DNA of 25,940 nucleotides from Bdellovibrionales bacterium (lineage in GTDB: Bacteria; Bdellovibrionota; Bdellovibrionia; Bdellovibrionales; Bdellovibrionaceae), in NCBI GenBank assembly GCA_016713585.1, contig JADJOV010000018.1, positions 1 to 25,940 of the forward strand. Reading direction: 5' to 3'. Both the position numbers and the translations under genes were made by a program. The stretch's first letter is position 1; every line of letters begins with the position of its first letter. Shown in pieces: positions 1-8,563 of the stretch. The notes beneath the pieces are model-generated. The model worked only from the letters and a program-made list of their open reading frames with translations. It made no database searches and was not told the DNA's origin.

Positions 1-323
1 GATATCGTGAAGCGGAGTATTGGACTTTATTTGCAAATCTTCGAGGTCCAACTGACCTTGATTTTTTAGTTCCTGAAGCCCATCTTTTGTTAACGAAAAT
101 GAAAAATAGCGCCGTGTATTGTCTTGTTTTATGACCTTCGTTTCAATCAGCTTGGCTTCTCTAAGCTGTTTTAAGACCTTCCAGACAAGCGAGTGCGAGG
201 CATCGAAAAACAATACTTATCAATTTGTTTCGCCGTGGAAATTTTCTGCTCGGCTAAGAACGCTAAAACACGCAGAAAATAGTTGTACTCCTCTCGCTTT
301 CCATTCTGTTTATTACTGCTCAT
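1..323 (-). pseudogene. Winged-helix transcriptional regulator, partial at left edge, one frame break
   Basis: Read on the minus strand from ATG at 323, the frame gives MSSNKQNGKREEYNYFLRVL and continues to about residue 42. It then shifts at the T run near 205-212 into a frame containing SLVWKVLKQLREAKLIETK, an RRYFSFSLT strand pair and a Lys/Asp-rich tail that runs off the edge. The pattern helix, recognition helix, beta wing (TRRYFSF), then LTKDGLQEL is typical of MarR/PadR-like winged-helix regulators. One extra T at the break restores a single frame. The ATG overlaps the TGA of an open frame that continues the coupling gene (ATGA at 320-323), so the two are probably translationally coupled. 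An AGGAGGTGA sits about 21 bases upstream, too far for a normal ribosome site. Likely role, by position: regulator of the conjugation operon. Confidence 0.6.
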
Positions 324-452
324 GTTTGTGTCGTTTGAACTTCACCTCCTGCGTTTTTATCTAGATGCGCGTCCATAGACTTTTTTGGTGGAGTGGATAT
401 TTCTGGAACGGTAGAAATAAACTGCGCCCTGATTTCCGTGACCGCTTTTAGT

Positions 453-1679
453 TTATGGTTGTTCGTCGGTTAAAAATGGGGCTTGAATGTCGAGGGACTT
501 TGTTCCGAACTGATAACGGGCCCGTCCTTCAATGGCCGGAATTTCCCGAGCGTCTTTGCTGCCAAGGACTTGCGCTGAGTTGGCGAGTGTTGCCATACGG
601 AAAGCCAAGCGCCCACCCATATTTTCTTGAAGGGATGTGTCGATGATTGTTTTGCTCACCTTTTGGGTGGCTACGATCAAATTCACAGCGGCAGCACGAC
701 CAAGTTTTGCAATATCATTCACCAAAATTCTTGATTCATGATGTCCTTCTTTGTCCGGGCTGTTCCTATGGGGAACGGCCAAAATTTCAGAAGCTTCGTC
801 GATAGCGATAATGATGCGCGGAAGATGGTCTTTTTCAGGATCAATTTTTGTTATTCCCGCAGCATCCAAGTGATCGAGTCTTGCGTTCATTTCTTTTTTA
901 GCATCTCGCAAAAGGGCCAGGGCAGGTTGAATGGTTTTTGCAAACTTAACTCCTGGGACTTTTTCAAAAACTCTGAACTCAGCACCACGCTTCAGATCAA
1001 TCAGATAAAATTTGGCCTTAGGTGAGCTTTGCATCAGACCCAAGATGGCTTGTTTGAAAAACGTACTTTTCCCCGAGCCCGTGGTTCCTGCCATCAACAG
1101 ATGCGGGAGTTCAGATATTTTCTGAACAATAACTCCCTGCCGCGATTGTCCAATGAGGAACTGTCCCTCTTCTGTTAGTCGCTCGGAGTGTTCATCAAAG
1201 CGCAAAAGTTTTGGCAGCGGAAAGGTTGAAAGCGTGATCTCGATGTATTGAGGCGCGTTCTCATCACTCCGCACGGATTCGACCGTTTGGTTGAATGCCG
1301 CTTGAAGATCTCCTTTTCGTCCTTGAAACTTTTCAACACCAATTCCAACGGCTCGAATTTTGACAATCGTCCGTGAGTCCTCGTCATGCCTGACACTGAT
1401 AATTCGTGGGCGGTTTTCTTCACCACCGAATTTCAAGATATCAAGCTTTACCTGATATGGTCGTAACCGCATTTTGATGATGCCACCGACAATGAGCGGA
1501 AAGAAAATTGCTGTCACAATCAAATAAAGCCAGGTTCTAAAGCTTGCATATTCTGGCAACAGGTAGTGACGCTGAATCCAAAGAGGCCAGTCATGATTTG
1601 CCAAATAGCGGGCAATGAATTGCGGTGGACGATGTGCAAAAACGAACGAGGCGGAAATGCTGTTGCAAGAGAGGTCCAC
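453..1679 (-). CDS. FtsK/SpoIIIE-like conjugative coupling ATPase
   Basis: This is a 408-residue DNA-translocase-type ATPase. It has a membrane segment at about residues 48-66, Walker A AGTTGSGKS at 197-205, the strand YLIDLKRG, Walker B IIIAIDEASE around 294, and FtsK-typical KLGRAAAVNLIVATQ and RLAFRMATLANSAQVLGS. It lacks the all-alpha domain of VirD4/TraG proteins, so the element seems to use an FtsK-like coupling protein to bring DNA to the T4SS. Both ends look disturbed. Upstream, a frame with KDGLTSFGNAFAKVLEVF (to about 1790) joins if one T is added near 1705. Downstream, removing one C near 460 extends the protein about 50 residues to a TGA at 320-322 that overlaps the next start. 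Last recognisable T4SS gene of the operon. Confidence 0.85.
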   Translation of the reverse strand: MDLSCNSISASFVFAHRPPQFIARYLANHDWPLWIQRHYLLPEYASFRTWLYLIVTAIFFPLIVGGIIKMRLRPYQVKLDILKFGGEENRPRIISVRHDEDSRTIVKIRAVGIGVEKFQGRKGDLQAAFNQTVESVRSDENAPQYIEITLSTFPLPKLLRFDEHSERLTEEGQFLIGQSRQGVIVQKISELPHLLMAGTTGSGKSTFFKQAILGLMQSSPKAKFYLIDLKRGAEFRVFEKVPGVKFAKTIQPALALLRDAKKEMNARLDHLDAAGITKIDPEKDHLPRIIIAIDEASEILAVPHRNSPDKEGHHESRILVNDIAKLGRAAAVNLIVATQKVSKTIIDTSLQENMGGRLAFRMATLANSAQVLGSKDAREIPAIEGRARYQFGTKSLDIQAPFLTDEQP

Positions 1680-1800
1680 AAGTAAGTGGACCGATACGGC
1701 AAATGTTTGAGACCCTCAAATATTGAATTTGCAAAGACCTCGAGGACTTTAGCAAAAGCATTTCCAAAGCTTGTGAGGCCATCCTTCTTTTTCTCAGTGC

Positions 1801-2697
1801 TTATAAGCTGAGTCCCTGTGTCAGACTCACGACCACGGCGGTTCCGGCGTCTACCTGAACATAGTCTTGCGCTTCCACCTGCTCTTGCAGACGGCCCGCT
1901 TCAACTTCGGCGGACTTTGAAACGCCCGCAAGCAAAGCGTTCTTAGCACTAGCTTTAGCTTCGACTTGATATAATCCCATCGACTCCTTTTCTGTCATAA
2001 CATTGCCCATTGCGGCCACCGCACTTAAACCCATCACCGATAGTGCACGGCTTTTTGCTTGGCTCTGAATTTCACCGCCGAGGCCCGTTGAATAGTCCTT
2101 GGGATCGAGCGCGATAGCCGCGATTTTAATCGCTTTTCCTTCCGGTAAAATGGCCTGTTGAAATTGAATGAAGACTTTTTCACCCTTACCCTGGTAGCTG
2201 ACTTGACCCAAGAGCAACGTCCCCCGTGGCAGTTCAGCACTCCCGTCGCGACTTTTACCACCGTAAGGCAGAACTACGCGCACAACTTGGTTGGGATCTC
2301 GGGTATCAACTGTCGATTGGAGTTCGCCGATCAGGTTTGATCCCACATGGAAACCATAACCAAGATTTCCATCCTCTCGAATCAACACCTGCTTGGCAGA
2401 AAGCTTTGTGGATCTCTGGACACCACCATAACCCTTTGAAGGGGCGGAAGGTTTTGCACCACCCACAACATCGGTATTTTGCTGAACGGGATAGTTGTAA
2501 TTATTGGGCGCGGTCCCTTGAGAAGGATTCTTCGGCGACTGATTCTTGGCCGCAGTTAAGGAATTTGGACTTCGTCCGATGTAAACTGTATTTTCGCCGC
2601 TTGCAAAAAAATAGATGATTAAGAGCGGACACATCAAGAATGATCCCGAGATAAGAAATTTCTCGAAGTTGATTCGGCTTTTCCCACCCTCGGCCAC
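1801..2697 (-). CDS. VirB10/TrbI-like T4SS inner-to-outer membrane scaffold
   Basis: This 298-residue protein has a short cytoplasmic N-terminus, one membrane span (FLISGSFLMCPLLIIYFFAS, about 14-33), a Pro/Asn/Ser/Gln-rich periplasmic linker and a C-terminal beta domain (about 140-298) with LPRGTLLLGQV and a ruler-like Ala-rich helix. This is VirB10/TrbI/TraB architecture. Family role: spans the envelope and links the coupling ATPase and inner membrane complex to the outer membrane pore. The GTG at 2697 has no good ribosome site. An open frame upstream, NKLSFKKSIGNYWHRFAGYY, reaches about 2757, where loss of one G would create ATGAATAAACTT, so the native protein is probably about 20 residues longer. 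It lies between virB9-like and coupling genes. Confidence 0.8.
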   Translation of the reverse strand: MAEGGKSRINFEKFLISGSFLMCPLLIIYFFASGENTVYIGRSPNSLTAAKNQSPKNPSQGTAPNNYNYPVQQNTDVVGGAKPSAPSKGYGGVQRSTKLSAKQVLIREDGNLGYGFHVGSNLIGELQSTVDTRDPNQVVRVVLPYGGKSRDGSAELPRGTLLLGQVSYQGKGEKVFIQFQQAILPEGKAIKIAAIALDPKDYSTGLGGEIQSQAKSRALSVMGLSAVAAMGNVMTEKESMGLYQVEAKASAKNALLAGVSKSAEVEAGRLQEQVEAQDYVQVDAGTAVVVSLTQGLSL

Positions 2698-2771
2698 AGT
2701 GTAGTAACCAGCAAATCTATGCCAGTAATTGCCAATTGATTTTTTGAATGAAAGTTTATTCCATCAGTTCT

Positions 2772-3512
2772 TTATTTTTTCCACTTCAGATCAAAAATCA
2801 TTTCCTCTTTGTTAATTAGTAGTTTGAGTTTCACAACGTCCTTTGAATTGACGTTGGCAAAGATTCGAGCTCGACCTTTTACGTTTTGAACAAGCTGGTC
2901 TTTTTCAAAAACAGCCTTGATCGTCGTTAAATCTTGACCAGCTGATAAAATCTGAATTTTTGCCGAATCTGTGGAAATAGTTTTTTGCGCTTTCAAAGTT
3001 ATAAAAACGTCTGCATAAAATGAATTGATCGACTCGTTCCATTTGAAAGCGTTGCCCTGTAAATCAATTTTTGATTTCTTAGGCACAACGATTGTAAATT
3101 TCAAATCCTTTTTTGCCACTGGAACTTTGATCGACTCTTTTTCAGTCTTGGGCGTTGCAAATGCAGGAACTTTATTTCGGATAAAAACAAGATCGTCATA
3201 GTCGCCGGAATGCCCCACATTCAAAATGAAGCCATAGGTAAAACTATCACCATACACGAATAGGTTGCTAGCGGTACTAGCCAACGGTTGAATGGTCACG
3301 TCGGAGTCGATGAATTCAATATTGAAATAGTTCTGATTCCCGACAATGACTTTTTTCGGAGGGGATGAAAAACGCAAGACCGTGGATCTGCCCGTCATCA
3401 ATTTGATGACGGGCATTTCTTGGCTTGATGCGGGAAGAGTTCTGACTCGTCCCGCAAATGTTGAAAATGGAAACAAAATCACCACGAACCACCATAGGTT
3501 AATGGCCTTCAT
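2772..3512 (-). CDS. VirB9/TraK/TrbG-like outer-membrane-complex protein
   Basis: A 246-residue exported protein. It begins with a signal peptide (MKAINLWWFVVILFPFSTFAG). A conserved-looking N-terminal domain follows: MTGRSTVLRFSSPPKKVIVG, then IEFIDSDVTIQPLASTASNLFVYGD. This matches the N-terminal beta domain of VirB9, TrbG and TraK, which packs against VirB10 and the lipoprotein VirB7 in the outer membrane core. No separate VirB7 lipoprotein gene is seen nearby. Its start overlaps the end of the VirB8-like gene by 14 bases, indicating translational coupling. The C-terminal third is Lys-rich and of unclear fold. Family assignment comes from domain pattern plus gene order; the exact subfamily is uncertain. 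Confidence 0.75.
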   Translation of the reverse strand: MKAINLWWFVVILFPFSTFAGRVRTLPASSQEMPVIKLMTGRSTVLRFSSPPKKVIVGNQNYFNIEFIDSDVTIQPLASTASNLFVYGDSFTYGFILNVGHSGDYDDLVFIRNKVPAFATPKTEKESIKVPVAKKDLKFTIVVPKKSKIDLQGNAFKWNESINSFYADVFITLKAQKTISTDSAKIQILSAGQDLTTIKAVFEKDQLVQNVKGRARIFANVNSKDVVKLKLLINKEEMIFDLKWKK

Positions 3513-4089
3513 GTTCGATCAGACCATTAATGTAAAGACCCAAAGGATTGAAATAGGTTTTTGGTCCCTCGGAGAGCAAAAGACTGACTTCAGTGGGAAC
3601 CACGACGGGAACACCGTTGATTCTCAAGATACGGTCAAACGTCGCAAGCACGGCTTTATCAGAAATGTCGGGTCGAACACGAGACACGGACTGTTCAATG
3701 GATTCGCCAGGCTTATTTTGAAAACCTTTTTTACCGAACTCATCAAAGAGCTTCGTTCGAAGCGCCTCTGTTGTGAAGGGTTCAAGTTTTTTAACAATGA
3801 CTTGTGGTTCAAAATTCTCCCACTCGTAACGAGCTTTGATAAACTCTGTTACTAATTCTGCGACAGATTCTTTGGTGGGCTTAATGTCAGATATTTCAAC
3901 AGGCAGTGCGCGGTAGAGCGAATTTTCACGCTCAATGACGAGCGGTGGATTGTTGCCGATAAAAAGTACGATCAACCCGAGAAGTCCGACGAGTCCCAGA
4001 AGACTCAAGATGATCCTTTTTTGAAACTGCTGGTTTCGCTGCATATAGGTCCATTTTTCAAAGTATTTATTCTCCTCTTCGTTTAACAT
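3499..4089 (-). CDS. VirB8/TraE/TrbF-like T4SS assembly protein
   Basis: This 196-residue bitopic protein has about 23 cytoplasmic residues, one strong membrane helix (RIILSLLGLVGLLGLIVLFIG, about 25-45) and a periplasmic domain ending in a strand-rich segment (AVLATFDRILRINGVPVVVP). That is the layout of VirB8/TraE/TrbF. These proteins nucleate the inner membrane complex and contact VirB6, VirB9 and VirB10, whose homologues flank this gene. The ATG at 4089 lies 11 bases after the VirB6-like stop, and the 3' end overlaps the VirB9-like start. Sequence identity to any one family member cannot be judged by eye, so the call depends partly on synteny. Confidence 0.75.
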   Translation of the reverse strand: MLNEEENKYFEKWTYMQRNQQFQKRIILSLLGLVGLLGLIVLFIGNNPPLVIERENSLYRALPVEISDIKPTKESVAELVTEFIKARYEWENFEPQVIVKKLEPFTTEALRTKLFDEFGKKGFQNKPGESIEQSVSRVRPDISDKAVLATFDRILRINGVPVVVPTEVSLLLSEGPKTYFNPLGLYINGLIEHEGH

Positions 4090-4100
4090 TTATTTTTTCC

Positions 4101-5057
4101 TCATCGTTTATCTTTAGTTTTGTGACCGTAACTTGACGGTGTTTTCTTAGGTTCATTTTTTCCCATTTGCTCCCAACTGCGTTTGGCGTTCGCCATTCGA
4201 CTTGTGATAGGGCTCATTTTCCGTTGCAGGTAATTGGACACGGGCCGGGCTCCGAAGACAGTGGCGCCTTTCGCATTACTGACTGTGGATTTTGCGGCAA
4301 GCTTGGACGCCCCAAGGGCCGCGTAAGCTGGAGCGGCTGCAAGTCCTGAAGCTACCGAGTTAAGTCCATCACCGAGCAAAGATTTGGTAGTCATGGGTAC
4401 GAAAAGCAGCGACAGACCCACACACAAGTTGATTGCAATAAAGCTAAACGAAGTTGCCCAGTCTTCACCGACCTGATTGGACGTAATGAGTTTCAGCATC
4501 AAGACACCCAAGATGGCTGCAACGATTTTCCAAAGCACCACATTGATGAGACCCTTGTAGAGACTGGCAGTCACATAGGCGGACTTCTCGTTGACGTAAG
4601 CGAGGATCATCAATGGCGATGCGATGAAAAGAATTGTCCAGACGAAATGAATCAGGGCGTTGGCGGTGAAAACCCCGAGGTAGGCAATGAAGTAAGATAG
4701 AAGCCCCATGATGTAGACAATGGTGCTGCGAACTTGAAACCATCCACCTTTGGAATCACTAGAAAATTTCTGACCAATTTCTTGAAGCGTTGACCAAAGC
4801 GGTTTGATGCCGTCAATTTTTTCAGAAACACCGTCACCGAGCAGCGCGATGATATTGATCGTGTAATCAAAGGTCAGCAGCAAAAAGACAGAAATCAAAA
4901 CTCGCTTTAAAACTTTGCTTGGGTTCGGACTGCCATCTGGTAGATTGAAAAATTCAGAAATGATGCTGATGATGAAAACAGGAATCAGCATTACCCAATA
5001 TAAATCTAAAATGTGAGCACGAAGTTCTCTTGCAACCTCCGGCAAGAAATCGAACAT
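4101..5057 (-). CDS. VirB6/TrbL-like polytopic T4SS protein
   Basis: This 318-residue protein has six or seven hydrophobic segments between about residues 18 and 230, including YWVMLIPVFIISIISEFF, RVLISVFLLLTFDYTINIIA, ALIHFVWTILFIASPLMILAY and FIAINLCVGLSLLFVPM. A Gly/Ala-rich then strongly basic tail (GHKTKDKR) follows. VirB6/TrbL proteins form the inner membrane part of the translocation path, and the basic tail is probably cytoplasmic. ATG at 5057 follows the VirB5-like gene by 77 bases and precedes virB8-like by 11, the usual T4SS order. The protein looks intact. Confidence 0.8.
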   Translation of the reverse strand: MFDFLPEVARELRAHILDLYWVMLIPVFIISIISEFFNLPDGSPNPSKVLKRVLISVFLLLTFDYTINIIALLGDGVSEKIDGIKPLWSTLQEIGQKFSSDSKGGWFQVRSTIVYIMGLLSYFIAYLGVFTANALIHFVWTILFIASPLMILAYVNEKSAYVTASLYKGLINVVLWKIVAAILGVLMLKLITSNQVGEDWATSFSFIAINLCVGLSLLFVPMTTKSLLGDGLNSVASGLAAAPAYAALGASKLAAKSTVSNAKGATVFGARPVSNYLQRKMSPITSRMANAKRSWEQMGKNEPKKTPSSYGHKTKDKR

Positions 5058-5134
5058 CTAGAATTTTGGTAAACTCAAATCACCCGTGAAAGCTTTTGAA
5101 GTGATAGCAACCTCCTTCGAAAATCTTTGGAACT

Positions 5135-5746
5135 TCATGACATCTTGTTTTCCTCTCTGTTTTTGGCCGCAAGATCAGCACTTTGCATTTTTAGTAACTG
5201 GGCATTCATCCGTAAAATCTGATTCAGCGTTAGTAAAATTTGAGAACTCACCTGGGCTTGCATTCTCATCGCACCCTTGGGCGACATATCCCAAGACCGT
5301 GCTTCAAGCCTTGCTGAATTCATTTCTTGTTTTTCTGCATAGTCAGTGGCATTGCTAACCATCTTCAAACTTTCGGCGACAGCCATGTCGTTAATTTGCT
5401 GAAATGGTTGGTCGGGGCTTTTCGGAATAGCTCCGTAGATTTTTTCAATCTCCTGGAGTGACCGTTGAAAAGTGCGGAGCTGGCCTAAGATCTTTTCGTC
5501 TTTGATCGGAAGTGATTCCATCAACCGAATCGACGCTTCAAGACCACTATTGATCTCGCGCGCGTAAGCCTGCGCGTCTTTGGAATACTGGATCATCATT
5601 TGAAACTGCTGGTAGTGGCGGATACTTTGTTCAACGAGTTTGATCAGGTAAGTAACTGCTGCCCACCCTGATCCATCTGTGAATGCCCATGTGGGGGGTG
5701 ATGCCAACGTGAGGCTGGCGAATAAAACTAAAACAATCTTCTTAAT
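5135..5746 (-). CDS. VirB5/TrbJ-like exported T4SS protein, possible ATT start
   Basis: From TTG at 5707 the open frame gives 190 residues, but that starts inside the signal peptide. Reading upstream in frame, IKKIVLVLFASLTLASPPTWAF forms a proper signal peptide beginning at an ATT codon (5744-5746), five bases after AAAGGAG. So either ATT is the start or one base differs from ATG. The mature protein is largely helical (about 60-185) with Gln/Met-rich heptads (SIRHYQQFQMMIQYSKDAQA), like TrbJ/VirB5 proteins that sit at the pilus tip or help pilus assembly. It is the first transfer gene after the cargo island and lies just before virB6-like, which supports the call. Confidence 0.65.
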   Translation of the reverse strand: MKKIVLVLFASLTLASPPTWAFTDGSGWAAVTYLIKLVEQSIRHYQQFQMMIQYSKDAQAYAREINSGLEASIRLMESLPIKDEKILGQLRTFQRSLQEIEKIYGAIPKSPDQPFQQINDMAVAESLKMVSNATDYAEKQEMNSARLEARSWDMSPKGAMRMQAQVSSQILLTLNQILRMNAQLLKMQSADLAAKNREENKMS

Positions 5747-5845
5747 AGAGTCTCCTTTTAATTTTGAGAACTAACAGTTCATGTATATGACTTGGAATAA
5801 ATCCGCTAAGATCTATTCAGGAAAAGGGGGCCTCAGTCAATGCAG

Positions 5846-7033
5846 TTAATCTCGCCTTGTAGGCGTATTGATTTGAAGAGAGCGGTCAACGACAGACTGC
5901 GCTTTGCCTATTTCCTGCCGAATTTGCGTGGCAAAGTCAGGCGATAAAACATCATTGAATTTGGTACGGCGGAGGCCCAATGCAAATTGTGACCAGTCGT
6001 CTGCTGCGGAACCAATCAAGCTAACTAGAGATCCACGGAGATGACGAAATTCCGATATTAATGCGAGGAGCTGCGACTCAGTTACCTCAATTCCTGGTAA
6101 ACTAAGATTGACTTTATTGCCATTGTTGAGGCGGACAATGAACACTCGTTCATCGTCCAGCCTTAATAATTCAAATTTAACATGAGCAAGTTGCAATTCG
6201 AGCCCGTATTTTGTTTTTCGAATACTCTCTTTTGATTGGGCAGCTTCAATCCACGGTTCTTTGACATCATTGAAGAAATCTTTAAAGCGGTGGAGACCGG
6301 CCTCGATCGTATCGGCCTTACCACGTAATTCTCTTAGGTATGAATCTCCTTTTGACAGGTCGCTAGTAGTAAACATGTTTGAAAGAAGAAATTTCATGTC
6401 TTGCAGGTGCGTACTTAGCTCTTGGAATAACATCTGTTCTTTATATGGGAAATTCGCTCCGAACCTTGTAGGCACTCGGAGAGAGTCCACAACAAGACTC
6501 AAAATCATTCTGGTCGTTGAAATTGAGCTACGCATTTTTGAGTAAAGCCCAAAATGACGAAGTTCATGTAGAAAAGTCGTTGATGGCTGGGCCGTATCCA
6601 GGGTTCGTTGATCAATCAGTAAAATCTTCGATGACCGCAGATAAGCACCTTCGGCTTCATTTTGATTTAGCCAGCGCGGATCGAATACCACGGTTACACC
6701 CCTCTTTTTAAGGGCAGCCACAATAGCATCGAGTTTAGGATTCGGTGTTCCTACGATTTCTACGGCCCTGACATGTTCTTTCATCGAATCCTCAAACGAG
6801 ACCACTCGATAACCCTTTGCTTCCAAAGACTTCCTGGCTGCCTCTCCGCTTGGAAAAGAGAATGGTGTTGGATATTCGACAACGTCAGGAGGGCGGGTGT
6901 GATATGGCGCAAAATTCGCGGAATAAAATATTTGTGAGCACTTCACCGCGACGGCCCCTAAAGCGCTCATTGGTGTCAAAAAAATCGACACGTTGATAGC
7001 TATGAATGAGATGAAGCTAAGCGTTCTGCGCAT
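5846..7033 (-). CDS. Exported protein with HExxH motif, putative zinc metallopeptidase
   Basis: ATG at 7033 is preferred over an upstream TTG because it begins a clean signal peptide (MRRTLSFISFIAINVSIFLT, cut after about SALGA). The 395-residue product carries HELRH at about 156-160 in the context STTFLHELRHFGLYSK, a gluzincin-like zinc site; a possible third ligand is Glu in FQELSTH about 55 residues later. The mature N-terminus has KCSQIFYS, close to the NQCSKIFS and LCSKLFQS of two neighbours. The rest matches no family I recognise. It is the first cargo gene, on the transfer-gene strand but about 100 bases before virB5-like. Peptidase activity is inferred from the motif only; extracellular or periplasmic action follows from the signal peptide. 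Confidence 0.65.
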   Translation of the reverse strand: MRRTLSFISFIAINVSIFLTPMSALGAVAVKCSQIFYSANFAPYHTRPPDVVEYPTPFSFPSGEAARKSLEAKGYRVVSFEDSMKEHVRAVEIVGTPNPKLDAIVAALKKRGVTVVFDPRWLNQNEAEGAYLRSSKILLIDQRTLDTAQPSTTFLHELRHFGLYSKMRSSISTTRMILSLVVDSLRVPTRFGANFPYKEQMLFQELSTHLQDMKFLLSNMFTTSDLSKGDSYLRELRGKADTIEAGLHRFKDFFNDVKEPWIEAAQSKESIRKTKYGLELQLAHVKFELLRLDDERVFIVRLNNGNKVNLSLPGIEVTESQLLALISEFRHLRGSLVSLIGSAADDWSQFALGLRRTKFNDVLSPDFATQIRQEIGKAQSVVDRSLQINTPTRRD

Positions 7034-7174
7034 GAAAATCAGAAACTGCAAAAATGAATCCGGATCTCAACATCAACATAAGATCAGGTCGAGTATAGAG
7101 TATCTAGAGGCTCATGGCACCTAGCTTGCATTTTAATTGGCTGTAAACGGATTTAAAGCGAATTGGAGTCATTT

Positions 7175-7657
7175 ATGAATATAAAACGAATTCTTCTATC
7201 TACAGTTTCTTTGTTATTTACTTTTAACATTGCTAACGCAGCTTCTAATGTTGTCGCCATTCTTGAGGGCGAAATTTCTGGCTTTGGTAATCGAGATAGG
7301 GTCACAACTCAATTGTTAGTAACACCTGACGCCGATGGCAAATTTAGATTCTCTCAGTGCACAACTATAAATAAAAATCAACCCTCGTGCGAGTGGCTTG
7401 TAAATGGCCGACCATTTTCAATTGACACAATTAAGGCCATATAAGTGTCGATTCCAAATGATATGGTCAGAGTGTTCACAGATGCATCAACATCGGCAGC
7501 AGAAGCACGGAATTTCTTGCGCACAGACGGTAGCGCCCTTGTACAAGCTATAGAGTTAGCATACAAAGGCACACCAACAAAACCAGTCCAAGCTTTCAGA
7601 ATCTACAACAATCATGAGGTGTTCCCATACATCCTATGGCGAGCGCGCACTTTTTAA
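7175..7657 (+). pseudogene. Small secreted protein interrupted by an in-frame TAA
   Basis: ATG at 7175 has TTGGAG upstream and starts a signal peptide (MNIKRILLSTVSLLFTFNIA, cut at ANA). The frame runs 89 codons to a TAA at 7442-7444 and continues without a frame change for 70 more sense codons (SIPNDMVRVF...YILWRARTF) to a stop at 7657. Because the two halves share a frame and abut, one nonsense change in a gene of about 160 residues is the simplest reading. A GTG directly after the TAA could restart the second half, but no ribosome site is seen. Unknown family, two Cys in the first half. Confidence 0.55.
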
Positions 7658-7756
7658 GTGAAACGTGTTGTGCTACCAAAAATTATTATTGATAAAGGTG
7701 AAGAGTTGGATGCGAATTATTAAACAAAATTATTATCACAAACATGGAGTATTTTT

Positions 7757-8299
7757 ATGAAAAACATTCTTCTAACAAAACTTATTTTTTTGATATCCTT
7801 AGGTTCATTTGCAGCCTCTGCAGATATAACTCAAGAAAAACTGAGCGGCCACATCAATGCAGCCAGATTGCAAAGCAGTCTTTGCAAAGTAAGCTCAATG
7901 ACATTTCGTGATAAGTTGTACGAAAATCCTGAGATTTTCAGTACAGATCCCGATCTTAAAAATCACAGCGCATGGATGCTGTCACCTTTAATAGACTCCG
8001 TTAAAAGCGAGGTTCGCAATAACGCCCACGTCCTCATTTTTGCAGGTAAAGGACTGGATGCGGCAAGCCCATTAAATTCTAATGTTCAAGATAGATACCT
8101 GTACCGAAAGCTTTATACTAACTTTGATTTTTTTAATTCTTTCGAGATTGAGGTCTATTCAAACGAAAGCGAAACAAAAGTTACGAGCATGACTGTTAAA
8201 ACCTACCAAGTAAATGCTGTGAGCACTGGCGATACTTTGAATCCAAGTTTTTCAAATCTGTCACAGCAGCGTATGACAATTAACTATAACTGTAACTAG
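7757..8299 (+). CDS. Secreted hypothetical protein
   Basis: ATG at 7757 follows TGGAG by a suitable gap. The 180-residue product begins with a signal peptide (MKNILLTKLIFLISLGSFAA, cut after SFAASA). The mature protein holds two Cys (SSLCKVSS near residue 43 and the final YNCN) that could form a disulphide, and a beta-rich C-terminal half (FEIEVYSNESETKVTSMTVK). I do not recognise the family. It follows the interrupted gene on the same strand by about 100 bases and may share its promoter. Probable periplasmic or exported cargo protein. Confidence 0.6.
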   Translation: MKNILLTKLIFLISLGSFAASADITQEKLSGHINAARLQSSLCKVSSMTFRDKLYENPEIFSTDPDLKNHSAWMLSPLIDSVKSEVRNNAHVLIFAGKGLDAASPLNSNVQDRYLYRKLYTNFDFFNSFEIEVYSNESETKVTSMTVKTYQVNAVSTGDTLNPSFSNLSQQRMTINYNCN

Positions 8300-8563
8300 A
8301 TTTACATCCCGCGGATGAGGCAACAGTAGCGTACTAAGTTGCTGGTGCTTCCTGATCCATTACGGCTGCTGAGTTTGCTAATTTAGGGACTACTTCTTGG
8401 AGTCTTCCTGTGATCCGCCACATTACTCGCGTTGTGCTGTCCGGGTTCTCTGGGCGCAAGTGAGCTTTATTCTGGATTCGCTGCGGACGATACGATCGAG
8501 GTTCCGCTGTCGCCACACACTTTTTAAACGATACCGCACTTTCTGCAGCCCAAAGATAGAACC
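8300..8563. other. Unassigned segment between convergent cargo genes
   Basis: This stretch lies between two convergent genes and looks more GC-rich than the cargo around it. The minus strand holds a 60-codon frame (8334-8516) without a visible ribosome site; its product (RPENPDSTTRVMWRITGRL) matches nothing I know. The higher GC could mark a remnant of another gene or a small insertion. I see no tRNA cloverleaf, terminal inverted repeats or direct repeats. Confidence 0.3.

Noticed and set aside
3346..3855. 169-codon plus-strand frame
   Set aside because: It is antisense to the VirB8- and VirB9-like genes, which overlap as expected in T4SS operons.
8334..8516. 60-codon minus-strand frame
   Set aside because: No ribosome site, no recognisable family and no operon context; recorded only as part of an unassigned segment.
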